Shown here in pieces: positions 44,227-54,710 of a stretch of 64,000 nt of DNA. This stretch comes from Pyrenophora tritici-repentis (Eukaryota > Ascomycota > Dothideomycetes > Pleosporales > Pleosporaceae): assembly GCF_003171515.1 (NCBI RefSeq), contig NC_089392.1:3410001-3474000 (forward strand), in the 5' to 3' direction. Numbering within the stretch: the stretch's first letter is position 1; each line of letters begins with the position of its first letter. The translations under genes were made by a program, and so were the position numbers. The notes under the pieces were generated by a model, which searched no databases, had not been told where the DNA came from, and was given only the letters and a program-made list of their open reading frames with translations.

Positions 44227-45688
44227 TTACACAAAAGCATCTAGACTGTGCCCATCCTCTTCTGCCCAATGTACGTACGCTGCCCTCCAGAGTTTTGTGC
44301 CTGATTCAAGATTTGTACAAGACCAACGACCCCAGTGTCTTCCGTGGCCATAGGCATTATTCAAGACAATAACTATCCTGGGTCTGTCAGGCACTTGGAA
44401 TCTGCGCCAGAAATAATTTTTTTGACTGGCAAATGTATAATACGTCCAGTCGTTCTCGGCGATCTTTTGCCTGGCGGAATTCGCTAAGTGAGACCAATGT
44501 TCAATAGCCTCAGGGGCGCACTTTCGGAGCGTGTCGAGAAGAATCCGAGATGGTAACACCTTTTTCATTGGATGTGAGTCCAATCCGCAAAGTACGTGAA
44601 TCACGTTGTGCACAGTCGAGATATACTCCCAGTGCTTTGCATGGCGGCTGGGTAACATACATGGAACTAATTAGTCGACAGATTTCTTCAGCTCCGGATT
44701 TGATGACGTTATCATGCCCCAAGATCAGTTCCAGCGAGTACCGACCAGATGAGAATGTAAAAAGCCCCGGGAAAAGTTCAGTGAAGTATGGGTTGAACTT
44801 CACTTGGGTGAGGTCTAACCAAGAAGGTACATCCGGTAACTTGAGAGTGAAGAAATTCCATGGATGTAGACTTATCAGGGTGCGAAAGAGGTCCAAGGTT
44901 GACTTGTCTAGTGCGATTACCTGATGGAGACGTGCGGGGAAGCAGTAATCGTAATGAGGAGCCTGACAAACGGCTAGACGCCCCGCCAGTTCGGCGTGCA
45001 TGGCATTCATCTCTGTGAGACATGGTCGCAGCTCAGGGACGTCGGATGTGATTGGTTGGCGGTACTCGATGGGTCCACACGGATTGTGGCTGCGGAACTT
45101 CAAGCATAGTATTTCTGCCAATAATATGCGCCAGTAATGACACACGTTGCGAGTAATGAACTGTGACTTGGGGTCAAGGTAACCATGCATAGCCTGTAGT
45201 AATTCCGGGATATAAAGAGCCTAGTGATGGCTTTGGATTGGCTGCATTCGCGCACAGTCACTTCCATTTAAGACGTCCGGAAGGTGGGCGTCGGGCATAA
45301 CACCACCAGGTAGCGTTCGGATGTTGTTCGCCCATAATGCAATATGTGCATCAATCATCAAGAGTCGAGGCTACCTTCATTCTTCAACACCAGGTTCAAG
45401 CTGGCTGCGTGGGCGTAAAGGAGGCAACGGCCAAGGCTTTGCGGGGGTCAGGGAGACCTCGTCTAAAGAACTAGCGTCTAGCTCTCGGCGTCTCGCATCC
45501 AATAACGTCGACCAAAGTCGTGGTAAATTTGAGTCCTGTATCGATCCTGAACCTGTGAATTTATCGAGACTCAGCGGATCGGTATCTGGAAGCCATTTCA
45601 TGATTAACACGTCGTAAGGATAAAGACCATACTCTTCTTCGTCGTATTTTTGTTGCTCTGGTTGAGCAGATCTTTCGCTTTCTGCCAT
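44227..45688 (-). pseudogene. F-box-like family, copy E (degraded)
   Basis: From ATG 45688 the frame has YGLYPYDVLIMKWLPDTDP, PWPLPPLRPRSQLEPGVEE and then a TGA at 45377-45379, the same codon that is TGA in copy C and Trp in copy D. Two TAGs follow at 45371-45373 and 45221-45223. The frame then stays open with YIPELLQAMHG..ITRNVCHYWRILLAEIL, CFPARLHQ, WLDLTQVKFNPYFTELFPG, SSGRYSLELI and MYVTQPPCKALGVY. A single-base frameshift near 44545 moves the rest to another frame: ILLDTLRKCAPEAIEHW, WTYYTFASQK, RPRIVIVLNN, AAYVHWAEE, ending at 44227. Three stops plus one frameshift make it a pseudogene. The order and spacing of blocks match copy C. Confidence 0.78.
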
Positions 45689-45866
45689 GGTGAAAGACGT
45701 CGGAAGTAGACGCTGAGATTTGTGAAAAGGGGAAGGAGCCGACTGGCGAGCGAAGTCTTTTGTAGTCTGGAACTCGATTAGGCAGCATAAGCATGTGCAC
45801 GGGCAGAAACCCGTGATCTTTACTAGCTTCCCTCTTTTTGAATTGCGTGTCTTCTTCGCCTCACAG

Positions 45867-46751
45867 TCATCGCGAACTCTGATCTCATTGGATAGATTTA
45901 TCATTCGGGCCGAGTTGATGTTGCGTTACCCCATGTCCCACGTTGCGAAGCTCATCGACGCGAAACAAACGGGAGATGACGGATTTTTTATACCAGCGAG
46001 ACTACACCAGGCATTCAATTTAGATTCTGAAGTATCACCGGGGCTGCATCTTCTTAATAAATGCAGCAGAGCACCTACTGGGGGTGGTGGCAAACCGGAC
46101 CTGCCCACTTCTCCCACATGGTTGGACCTCTCACAGATAGAGTTCAATCCTTACTTCGTCTTTCTCTTTGGGCGGAGAATCCAATTTGTTTGTGGATTTT
46201 ACGATATCGAGTTGATTCCAGGACAAAATAATCTCACGATCCCCGCCTGTGTTGGTACTACGTTCTATGAGACTATCTGCGCTGGGTTCGCCACGCATCC
46301 ACCATGCACAACGCCGCATATATTTCAGGAGGACTTAAATGAGCACTCAGTTGTTTTCGACGAAGATGGGATCACTGTTGGGCAGCTTCTTGCAGCCTTG
46401 ACAGAGTAGCCGAAGCGAGCGATCGCAGACTGGTCCGACGATGTTCGGTTCGAAGAAGAGCGGTGTAGGAGACGTGGTGCATTTCCTTCAGCGTCCACAA
46501 ACGGCTATCTGCAGTTCTCACCAAGTCCAAGCGTGAAATTGCGTCTTGAATATGCCCCAAGCGGGCCACATAGACGACCAAACATTCACTTCACGTACGG
46601 CGATCGTTGGCTGCTCGAAAACGATAAATAGTATTCAACCTGGTCTGCATCGGAAGAAATGCATAGGAACGATGGTTGGGAGATGCAGTGGGTTGCAATG
46701 GCGAAGTGGTGCAAGCAAGATGAATACGAGGATTATGCTCTTGGGGAGTGA
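45867..46751 (+). pseudogene. F-box-like family, copy G (5'-truncated)
   Basis: Plus-strand frame with FIPARLHQAFNLDSE (compare CFPARLHQ in copy E), WLDLSQIEFNPYFVFLFGRR, YDIELIPGQNN and FATHPPCTTPHIF, ending at a TAG at 46407-46409. The frame then continues with KRAIADWSDDVRFEEER, another TAG near 46628, and a final piece to 46751. The N-terminal blocks and the F-box-like helix are absent. It lies head to head with copy E, about 180 bp from the copy E start. Confidence 0.7.
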
Positions 46752-47628
46752 ACTCGCTGGCTTGCAGAACGTGAAGGAGGTTGCGACTGCCCGGACAGTA
46801 CGTGTCATGGAGAGTGTTTGTTATGCTAGGACGATGATTTAATGGAAAGTGCCTGAGACCCAGAGACAGGGTCTGACTGTGACTGATGGGAATACAGTTC
46901 ACCCTGGAGCAACAGGGTAAAGATTGCCTAGTAATCTTTGATATTCATTCCGACGGGAAGAGGAGGGGGTCATTAAGCCAAATAAAAGATGTGCGATTCA
47001 AGACATGAAAAGTGCTGCGTTGCAAGATAATGATATTGATAGCCTTTGGAAAGGCGAAGGACTGGGAGAGGCTGTTTAGGGTATGACGGATAGACTCCGC
47101 AACAATCAATTCAATCCGGTCACTCTCCTAGACCCACTTACCTATCTAGGTAGGGCTTAAACTCCTATAGGTAACTACTAGGCTTAAAGCGGTAATCAAT
47201 CAATCCAATCTGAACCTTCTAGGACCCACTTAATTGATTGTTGCGGACTGTGATGACGGAGGAACCTACATCATTTGGTATAACCCCACCATGCAACCAT
47301 CATCGGCAAGCCGATTCACATCTTCACCTCACTACTCACACGAAAACATCTACAGAGCGCGGCGGGGCTCTCGCTGACAATCCCATAGAAAAAGGGCAGG
47401 GACCCTTTTCTCTCCCTGCACTAAAGCAGCGTGAGCTTTGTTTGGATACAGGTATGTATTATCGCTGTCGTCCGGTCTTGACTCACTAAAATATTCGACT
47501 TTCCGTACCCGCACCCCGCTCAGCCTTACTACCGCTTTTACCACTGCCAACACATCGACTCTGGTGGCTTGCACAGCCTCGACACTTTGAGGAAGGTCGC
47601 CTGCAGCCTCGTTCTACCTTTGCCAATC
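46752..47628. other. Intergenic stretch with the second 162-bp element
   Basis: Contains the miniature element at 47091-47252 and the 5' flank of the zinc-finger gene. No other gene was recognised. Confidence 0.5.
47091..47252. mobile_element. 162-bp hAT-like miniature element, copy 2
   Basis: Inverted ends as in the copy at 26737-26898, and an exact 8-bp target duplication ATGACGGA at 47083-47090 and 47253-47260. By eye its reverse complement is identical to copy 1 over all 162 bp. Confidence 0.94.
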
Positions 47629-48676
47629 ATGGACTACATGTTCCAGGAATTTGGGTGAGGCTTTTTTTTTAACACATTGCTAACAAAAAGGGTCTCGCCG
47701 TCAGGCTTAAGAGCGGATATCTAGCGCAGCAGGATTACACAGATGATTGGCTGGTTTCTCCAGAGAACCTTCCGGAAGTGGATTTCCCTGTTTACAATCT
47801 GAACGGCCCGCACATGCCATTTGAGCCTCAGCCTCCCCAGGATGAACTCGGGATGATAACCGCGCTTACTTCCAATCACCCGGTATCGAATCAAGAATGG
47901 CAATATTTCTTTCTCAATCCGTCTATTCCGGGCATGGTCGGTCAGGACTTCATGAGGTAAGAAACTCTATATGCTACTCATACTTTGTATTAACCCGTCA
48001 CAGCAACTTCGGCGAAACCGAGAATCCTCCCATGCTCAAGTGTTCTCTTGAGTCCTGCCAACATCCTTGTTCTGATACTCATGAACTGGAGGCTCACGAG
48101 CGAAGTGTACATCCAAATCTTCCCAGGTGCGATGAATGTTCAAAACTCGTGAGATCCAACTATGAACTCAATTATCACGTCGGAAACTCAGGCCATATCC
48201 CTTATGCTTGTAAGAAAGATGGATGCGCGAGCAAATTTACCCAAAGTGCTGGCCTGACAAGGCACATGCGGAAGCACCAAGTTGATGCCAAACGTTTCCC
48301 CTGCAAGTACTGCAAGAAGTATCGTGGGAAGAATGGATTCAAGCGTAGAGATCATCTCGCCCAGCATGTTCGAAACTACCATCACATTGAGGACGATGGA
48401 GGATCACAGGGGTGGCAGCTTATCTGCGAAAAGGAGGGATGCTCAAAATCAAAGCCGGCTTCAGCAAACAGTCCTGAAACAGAACTATTCAAATTCTCGG
48501 GAAAACGCAACAAGCACATACGCACTGTCCATGACCACTCTTACTACCAATGTCCGCAACCGGGCTGCAACCGCGTCAACGGCAAGGGTTACTTCGTCGC
48601 ATCAGCTCTCAAGGCTCATCTACGTAAAGTTCACGGAATCACTTTTTCTCCGGCCATTAAGTATCATGCGCTCTAG
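47629..48676 (+). CDS. C2H2 zinc-finger protein, six fingers
   Basis: Exons 47629-47654, 47705-47956 and 48004-48676 (introns of 50 and 47 nt) give 316 aa. The N-terminal 110 residues are acidic, Pro- and aromatic-rich, without a fold. Then come six C2H2 units: CSLESCQHPC..HERSVH, CDECSKLVR..HVGNSGH, CKKDGCASKF..HMRKH, CKYCKKYRG..HVRNYH, CEKEGCSKSK..HIRTVH with a long insert, and CPQPGCNRVN..HLRKVH. The pattern resembles Pleosporalean multi-finger proteins of unknown target. It is probably a nuclear DNA-binding regulator, but no target or partner can be inferred. The gene looks intact; the first exon codes for only nine residues. Confidence 0.85.
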
Positions 48677-49615
48677 ATGTGATTCTCCTTGCGAATACGT
48701 ACACCTCACGAGAACGAAATCTCACATCTTCATTCTTCTCCCAATCCAACACACACACAAACAGCCACAAAGAAAAGCGAGCCAAGCAAACGACAGGTTT
48801 GCCTCATCAAAACCCTCCAAAAAAAAACATGCAACGACGACAACGAACCCTTACCCACCTCCTTCCAACCACACCACCCAAACCACCAAAAAAAAAGTCA
48901 AAGAAGAGGAAGTTAAATATATGAGTCACCTCAGATAACACCAAAAAACATACAACGACGACAACGAGTATGATAGCTTATCTCATATCAAACGCATACA
49001 ACATACCAAAAACAAATGTGCAAAGACAACTAGTATCTTAGTCCAGTTTTCTTTAAGTAGAATGAATGTTACAAGTTTTTCGTTGATGATGTTTTCTGTG
49101 GCTGCGTGTGGAGTGAAGTCAAGTGAAGTGAAGTGAGATATCGTGGGGAGTAAGTCTGGTGTGGGAGTTAGATGTAGGATGGGGTGAGGTGTTCATTGTA
49201 GTATGAGATGCGAGAGGAAGAGGAAGAGGAAGGGGAAAGGGTTAGGGTATCCAACGAAGCTAGGGACAGTATACAGGTATGCATAAGTACATGCAATCAA
49301 TCAAGCAAGCAAGCAAGCAAACCTAAAAAGACGAAATTGCACAAGAAAGAAGAGAAAGAATAAAACGGCTAAAATACAAAACACCGCTAAATGCAACACA
49401 GCACAACACATGTAACGTCTCTACAAACGCTCAAAAACCCCCAGAACTAAAACCCAAACCCCCAGAACCCCAAACACCACGCCATGCAACACCCAGCCCA
49501 ACACCACGCTCACATCCCCAAGAAAAACTCCTACTGCAACCTAAAAAGTACAACACAAACCAAACACCCCACCGCCACAATCGTGCCCGTGACCTCTGGT
49601 CTCTTGAAAAACAGA
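48677..49615. other. AC-rich low-complexity intergenic stretch
   Basis: 3' flank of the zinc-finger gene. A-rich and CA-rich low-complexity sequence (48740-48960), GA-rich and (CAAG)n-like runs around 49210-49320, then a CA-rich zone to 49560. Frames here are low-complexity and not called. Confidence 0.55.
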
Positions 49616-50836
49616 CTAAACGGATCCCCTTGACTTGTTTGTCACGGGCGCAACCCTCATAGCTAGCACCTGACTCACACCCATAAGATGTTGTTTCTCC
49701 GACCCCGACTGCGCAAGCTGCGAGTCTGACGGATGCTGATGCTTATGCTGATGCTGATGTTGGGATTGTTGGGATTGGTGTTGAGGTTGAGGTGGAAACA
49801 AATGCCGTTGCAGTTGTGCAGCCTGCATATCCGTGCCAATCATCTCATCCAACTCATCGACAAGCGTAGCGCAGAGGCGGAAAATGTGTTTAGCCTCTTC
49901 GATGATGTCGACGCGTTCGTCTGGGGTGAAAAGGTCCTCTGCGGCTGCTAGTCGGGCTTTGAATTCGGCTTTGATGTCTTCTCCGTCTGCGGAGCCGGGA
50001 AAATGCCAAAACGACAACCCGCGGTCTTGCAAGTCAGCTTCTTGACCGTTATGATCTGCGGGCCAGAAACCAGGCGGTGCTTGAAGTAACCCGCCGCGTA
50101 TCCAGCGGCCGCCGGAGAAGATTGCCATGTAGAAACACCATGCGTAGGCGACGAGGGTCCACGGTTTCTCGTTGACGCTCTTGCGGATGTGTGTGCAAAA
50201 GTCTGCGACTTTGTCGCCAGGATATTTGGCCAGGAGGACTTCGAGGTCGGTGGGGTGGACGGCTAGGAGGTACTCTAGATCTCTTTTCAGGCGTCCGGAG
50301 CGTATTAATCCTTTTGGTCGGAGGGATTGGAGGAAAGCGGTAAGTTGGGGGGATGGCGGGGTTGGTGCACCGAGGGTGGATGTGAAGAGTGAGGGCGAGT
50401 CGTATGGGTTTACGAGGAGATAAGATAGTAATGGCGAGAAGGGGGTGGCGGTTTCTGGGTCCATGGCTGCTGCTGCTGTGTCGGTATCTGCGGGGTGGGT
50501 GCCATGGTCGCGTAGGAGGTCAGCCCATAGCGATTCAAAGGTTAGGAAGATGTGCGCAAAGTGGACGAGTCCGGTGGCGTAGAGGGCGGGGTCGTTTGTA
50601 TATGGCGGGAGGGCGAGTGGAAGGCGCGAAGTGATTAAACGATTGAGGTTGGTGTGTAGGGCTCTGTAGTCGATGTAATCAGCATCGTTTTGCTCTCCAG
50701 TTTGGTTTGCGGCTCTGAAGCGGGGCTGGCTGGCTTACCGTGTGGCTGCATTGATCTCTCCCGATAGCGAGACTGGTAGTCTAGGCGACGCATCTCTACC
50801 CTCTTCCCGCGCCGCATGTCCCTGCTTCTCCAACAT
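49616..50836 (-). CDS. Heme-oxygenase-like protein
   Basis: Minus-strand exons 50836-50739 and 50663-49616 (75-nt intron, GTAAGC donor, CTACAG acceptor) give 381 aa. Splicing creates INAATRALHTNLNRLITSRLPLALPP, with His36 in the position of the proximal heme ligand of heme oxygenases. LVHFAHIFLTFESLW and the distal-helix-like KPWTLVAYAWCFYMAIFSGGRWIRG follow. The fold is that of fungal heme oxygenases that release iron, biliverdin and CO from heme. No C-terminal membrane anchor is seen; instead there is a Gln/His-rich low-complexity stretch (residues about 325-350) and a basic end. Enzyme activity is inferred from family only. Confidence 0.8.
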
Positions 50837-51856
50837 ATTCCCTCAGTGACAGTAGCGAAGATGAAGGGAGAGCAGTCGGTATAAATCGGTAGTGTTTACA
50901 GACAGTTGTCGTAGTTGGCTTGCAGTAAAGTATGTCGATCGGTCTAGCCTCTTTGTCGAAACTCGCGGAAACAAGACGAAAAGGCCGGAAACTTAAACAA
51001 GAACCGAGCGACTTTCTTTCGTGCGGCACGCGCAAAACCCACGAGCACGAGGAGGGTGGCAGCAGGGCTAAACGAACGACTTGCGACTCGTGTAAAAAGC
51101 ACGCGGACCTGGGTCCGGCCAGCACCCAACACAGGCACAGGCGACACGCGCTGGGGCGGGTCGTCGAGGAGGCGAGTGCGAGCAAAAGCACGACGCCTCT
51201 TTAGTGGGGGTTCCTTGAAAGTCAGATATTTGCATGGTCGCGGGTCGCGGGACTTGGGCAAAGAGGGCGACTACAGGTTCGAGGCTCTCTGGTGGCGTGA
51301 AATGATGTCAATAGCGCAATCGCGCACCGCCGTTGGGGCAGGGATGCCGTTCAGGGCGGCCATGTCAGGCTGCTATCTCCGAGACGCTTGCAGGCAGAGA
51401 CTGTGGTAGACATGTTCGCGATGCAAAAGTGATGGTGCAGGATGGGAAGGAGAGATTTTCAGGGTCTGCGTTGATGGGGGTTTATGAGCGAGGATGGGGT
51501 TTTGGCATGCGCTGACGGCAATTGTAGGGCCGATTTTTGCTTTCGCGATCGCGGGAATGCCCGCCCGGCGTCTTGGGGATCGCGAGGGCCCCGTGCAGCA
51601 AACATGGCCTACTGGCTGCGAATCCGAGGCTGAGCCAAACACATTAGAGCCGCACTAGCTGTCACTACATGTCAAATACCTCTGCTGTGGAATATAGTCA
51701 CGATGCATGACATAACAGCTGCTTGCTTTTCCCGTCTTTTGGATACTGCTTGTATTAGCGTACCTAAAGCACAACCTTCTAGTCTCCCCTTCTCCTTCTA
51801 TACACTAGTCTAGTCTAGTCTACACGCCGTCATCTCCGGACCACTAACCCAGGCTA
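50837..51856. other. Intergenic stretch
   Basis: Upstream of the heme-oxygenase-like gene. Overlapping Arg-rich frames of up to 131 codons occur on both strands; they reflect GC-rich sequence and are not called. Confidence 0.45.
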
Positions 51857-52350
51857 CTACGAGAAGGCCTTCCATACGCTCTGCCACACATTGTAAAGCT
51901 GCAAATCTTGCTGTTCAATCCTCCTCTCCAATTCCTGATTCACCAACACCATAGTCTCGACAGTGCTGTCTGACCCAGGACCCATCTCCGCCGCAACCCC
52001 CAAAACAGTTTCCACCGTTTTCCCCAGGACCAGATGAACCCATGTTGACCCTTGCGCTTCCGTTTCGTTACGTAGAAACTCGAAGGTGTTGTGGCCTAGC
52101 CACACATGGAACGCTTTTTCCATGACGGTGAATGTGAACTCCCCCGGGTCAGGTGCCTCCATACTGGCGACAATGTAGAGCGTATGAGGCTGTTTTGGGA
52201 AGATATATGCTGCGACTAAGGGTTGTCTTCGAAATTGAATTCGCTGCGATGTGGATGCGGTAGTTCGGAGTAATAGATGCGGTTGAAGTACTCAGGCCAA
52301 AAAGGATGAGATAATCCGAAGATGAGCTTTTGGTAAGTGGTAGGGTGGAA
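51857..52350 (-). pseudogene. Unknown gene with a frame break
   Basis: On the minus strand WFHPTTYQKLIFGLSHPFWP..YYSELPHPHRSEFNFEDNP runs into a TAG. The next frame takes up directly with LVAAYIFPKQPHTLYIVASM and stays open through FHVWLGHNTFEFL to the stop at 51857. One extra C in the CCC run at the break would join both parts. This is either a single-base deletion in the gene or a sequencing error. No start codon was found for the first part, so an upstream exon may be missing. I do not recognise the family; the last 100 residues are partly helical (LVNQELERRIEQQDLQLYN). Confidence 0.5.
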
Positions 52351-52886
52351 CCACGAAGCTCCTGATCATTATATACTACATGGGATTTATCGTTTCGTGT
52401 TTGCTATCGCGAATGTCTCGGGACATGACAGTGTCTTTCTCATGGCGCAGACGGGGTTCTAGACATGACCAATCGACAAGACAAGAGACATGGAAGAAAC
52501 AGAAAAGGCCCGGCAAATTAGCTGAGCAGCTGCTATAATTGTACTACGCCAGATATCATTATTCTCAAGTAACTATGAGCCTCGGACAGGGTTATGACAT
52601 GCTCGGAAACAGCACTTTGTCTATCCATGAAGCAAATCCCTACATCGGAATATCCTTTTTTTTTTCATCGGCGCCCTAATAGAAAACTACCCAAAGTCGT
52701 CACCGTTGATACACAGAAGCCGTTACTGAAACAAAGAAAACGCAGTAAACTTCTCACCCTGAACGCCATATGCAAAGAAGCTTGGCCGAGAGGGAAAAGC
52801 GCCAAACACCTTGAGGAAACATGTCACAACCAACGTCGTTACGCAGGCGTCACGCGAAGGCCGTGCGACGGTGAAGCGGGAGCGTC
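52351..52886. other. Intergenic stretch
   Basis: Between the broken unknown gene and the 3' end of the SCP gene. Nothing recognised. Confidence 0.5.
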
Positions 52887-53616
52887 TCAGCGGGTCCAGT
52901 CGAAATGGACATCGTCGCGCGTCGTCACCGACGCAGCATCTGGATCGTGACAAACGGGAGCCCAAACCTGCGCCTCGAACTGGCCAGTCGCAACATTATT
53001 GCCAAAGAACGAGTAGTCTGTGCGTATCAGTAACCGCTTTCGAGTCTGTTCAATCCAATCTCCACTTACAGCAGTAGAGGCGACCTGGGTAGTTAACCGT
53101 AGTCGGGCAGTGTCCCAGTGCGCAGCCAATGCGAGTAGTGTTGCGCCACACCATCTGAGTGAAGTGGCCCCATGACGCGTCGTAGTGTGGGTTGTTGTAC
53201 GGATACTTGGTCTCCTCCTCGTGCCAGCCATGGACAGCAGTGCGGGCGAACTCAACCCAGGCGTCATAGTTCTCAGGTGCGAGGTTGACTGAGGAGAGGT
53301 TGCTGCCGGCACGTTTCTACACGCGTTAGTCATGCTACTGGCTGCCATAGTTCTTGCCACTTACATGCTCGGGGTCCGGGGTGCACTCTGCGATATCCGC
53401 CTTTGCTGCGTCGGCAAGATCGCTGTCCCAGACGAGCGGCTGAGCACAGTGCAAGGTGCGCCAGTACCAGTGGGCTCGCATCACGGCGCCGATGAAGTTC
53501 TGGTCACTCGAATGGGGAGCGTCGTCGGCGACGAGACCGCGAACCTTTGTATCGTGGGCCGGAGCTGCGACTGCAGTAGCAGCCATCAGGGCCACAAGCT
53601 GAGAGAACATCTTCAT
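52887..53616 (-). CDS. Secreted SCP/PR1-like (CAP) protein
   Basis: Minus-strand exons 53616-53365, 53316-53070 and 53017-52887 (introns of 48 and 52 nt) give 209 aa. A signal peptide (MKMFSQLVALMAATAVAAPA) precedes the CAP domain: HWYWRTLHCAQPLVWDSDLADAA, the active-cleft residues in NYDAWVEFARTAVHGWHEEE, the family signature GHFTQMVWRNTTRIGCALGHC, and YPGRLYC-YYSFFGNN, which is completed only by splicing. Fungal members bind sterols and fatty acids, and some act at the host interface; which applies here is unknown. The gene is intact and of normal length. An ATG two codons downstream is an equally good start. Confidence 0.93.
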
Positions 53617-53799
53617 GGTGGGGTTCGGATAATGTTGTAGGTCCTAGGTTATCGTAGAGTAGAAGTTGAGAGGATTGCTACTGAAGCAAGTGTTGTTGAT
53701 GCAATTTATGATTCACAAGGTTGAGGTAATGAATGACAATGGTAGGGAGCGAAACTGGTTGAAAGAGTGGTGGGGAGAAGAGAAGTGAAGCAGCGTGGG

Positions 53800-53805
53800 T
53801 TTATA
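53800..53805 (-). promoter_or_regulatory. Possible TATA box of the SCP gene
   Basis: TATAAA on the minus strand, 184 bp upstream of the SCP start codon. Motif only. Confidence 0.35.
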
Positions 53806-54690
53806 TGGTCAGGGTCCGTAATGAGCTGGGGTCAACAATGGCGTGGTGTTGATGGGGCGCGCCTGCCTTCACGTCCTAGCCCCGCAAACAAACGAACCAG
53901 GTAACTGCATGCAGAAGGAGATGGCAGACTCAAATGAGACAAAATTCACTTATTGGCCGGCCAGCAGGCCTACGTAGCGGCCGTTTGTGCAAGGTCAGCC
54001 GGGCCTGGCGGGTGGTGGGACAGTTGATTACGCTTCATCGACGCCCGATGGCCACGCAATAAGCCTTTTCTCTCGTTAGCCAAATTGCCCTCTTGCCACT
54101 ACCCTATTATGCACTTACTTGACCGTTTCACCGATACTCGCCACGGATATGCAGCGTGCGCACTGTTCACATGCCGCAGCCCCTCTACCGTGACCTCGTG
54201 GAGTTCACTGCACTAGCTGCGATACCACGAAGAGCTAAATCAACGCACAAAGAAGACATGTGAAGTTTTAGAAGAGACACAAACATGCGAGACGGCGTAC
54301 GCGATAGCTCACCACAGCAGGGCCCGACGAGTCTTCACTTTGCGAATCCTTTCTGGTCCCCCCAGCATGGGTTACGAGGCCATGAGAGATAATGGACAAT
54401 ACCGGATTGCAGTCCGTATACAAGACCACCCTTTAGTTCAATCACAAGGACTCGAGCGTGACCATGGTCTATTCTGTCTCAGCCAGCCAGCTCTAGGTGA
54501 TGTCAAAGGCACTGTTAGGTTTGGGGGAACGTTGCACTTGTATCTGCTCATTCTTTTGACAGGTAGTCTTACCGCACTATACATACGATGTGGTGCTAGT
54601 GGCTAACATGTTGTCTTATCCATCCTGTCCTTGCCACTGCCTTGCTCATTTCTCACATTCCGTCGTTATTTCCCGATTGCTGTCAAGAGA

Positions 54691-54710
54691 GTGTGTGTGT
54701 GTGTGTGTGT
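54691..54710. repeat. (GT)10 microsatellite
   Basis: Perfect GT run of 20 bp in intergenic DNA. Confidence 0.95.

Noticed and set aside
23697..46751. RIP as the sole cause of damage in the F-box-like copies
   Set aside because: Some stops fit CpA-to-TpA changes, but the shared TGA in GVEEW, single-base frameshifts, in-frame deletion and element insertions do not. A RIP index per copy would settle its share.
50837..51856. Arg-rich frames of 105-131 codons on both strands
   Set aside because: GC-rich sequence gives overlapping open frames; none has coding-like composition or splice support.
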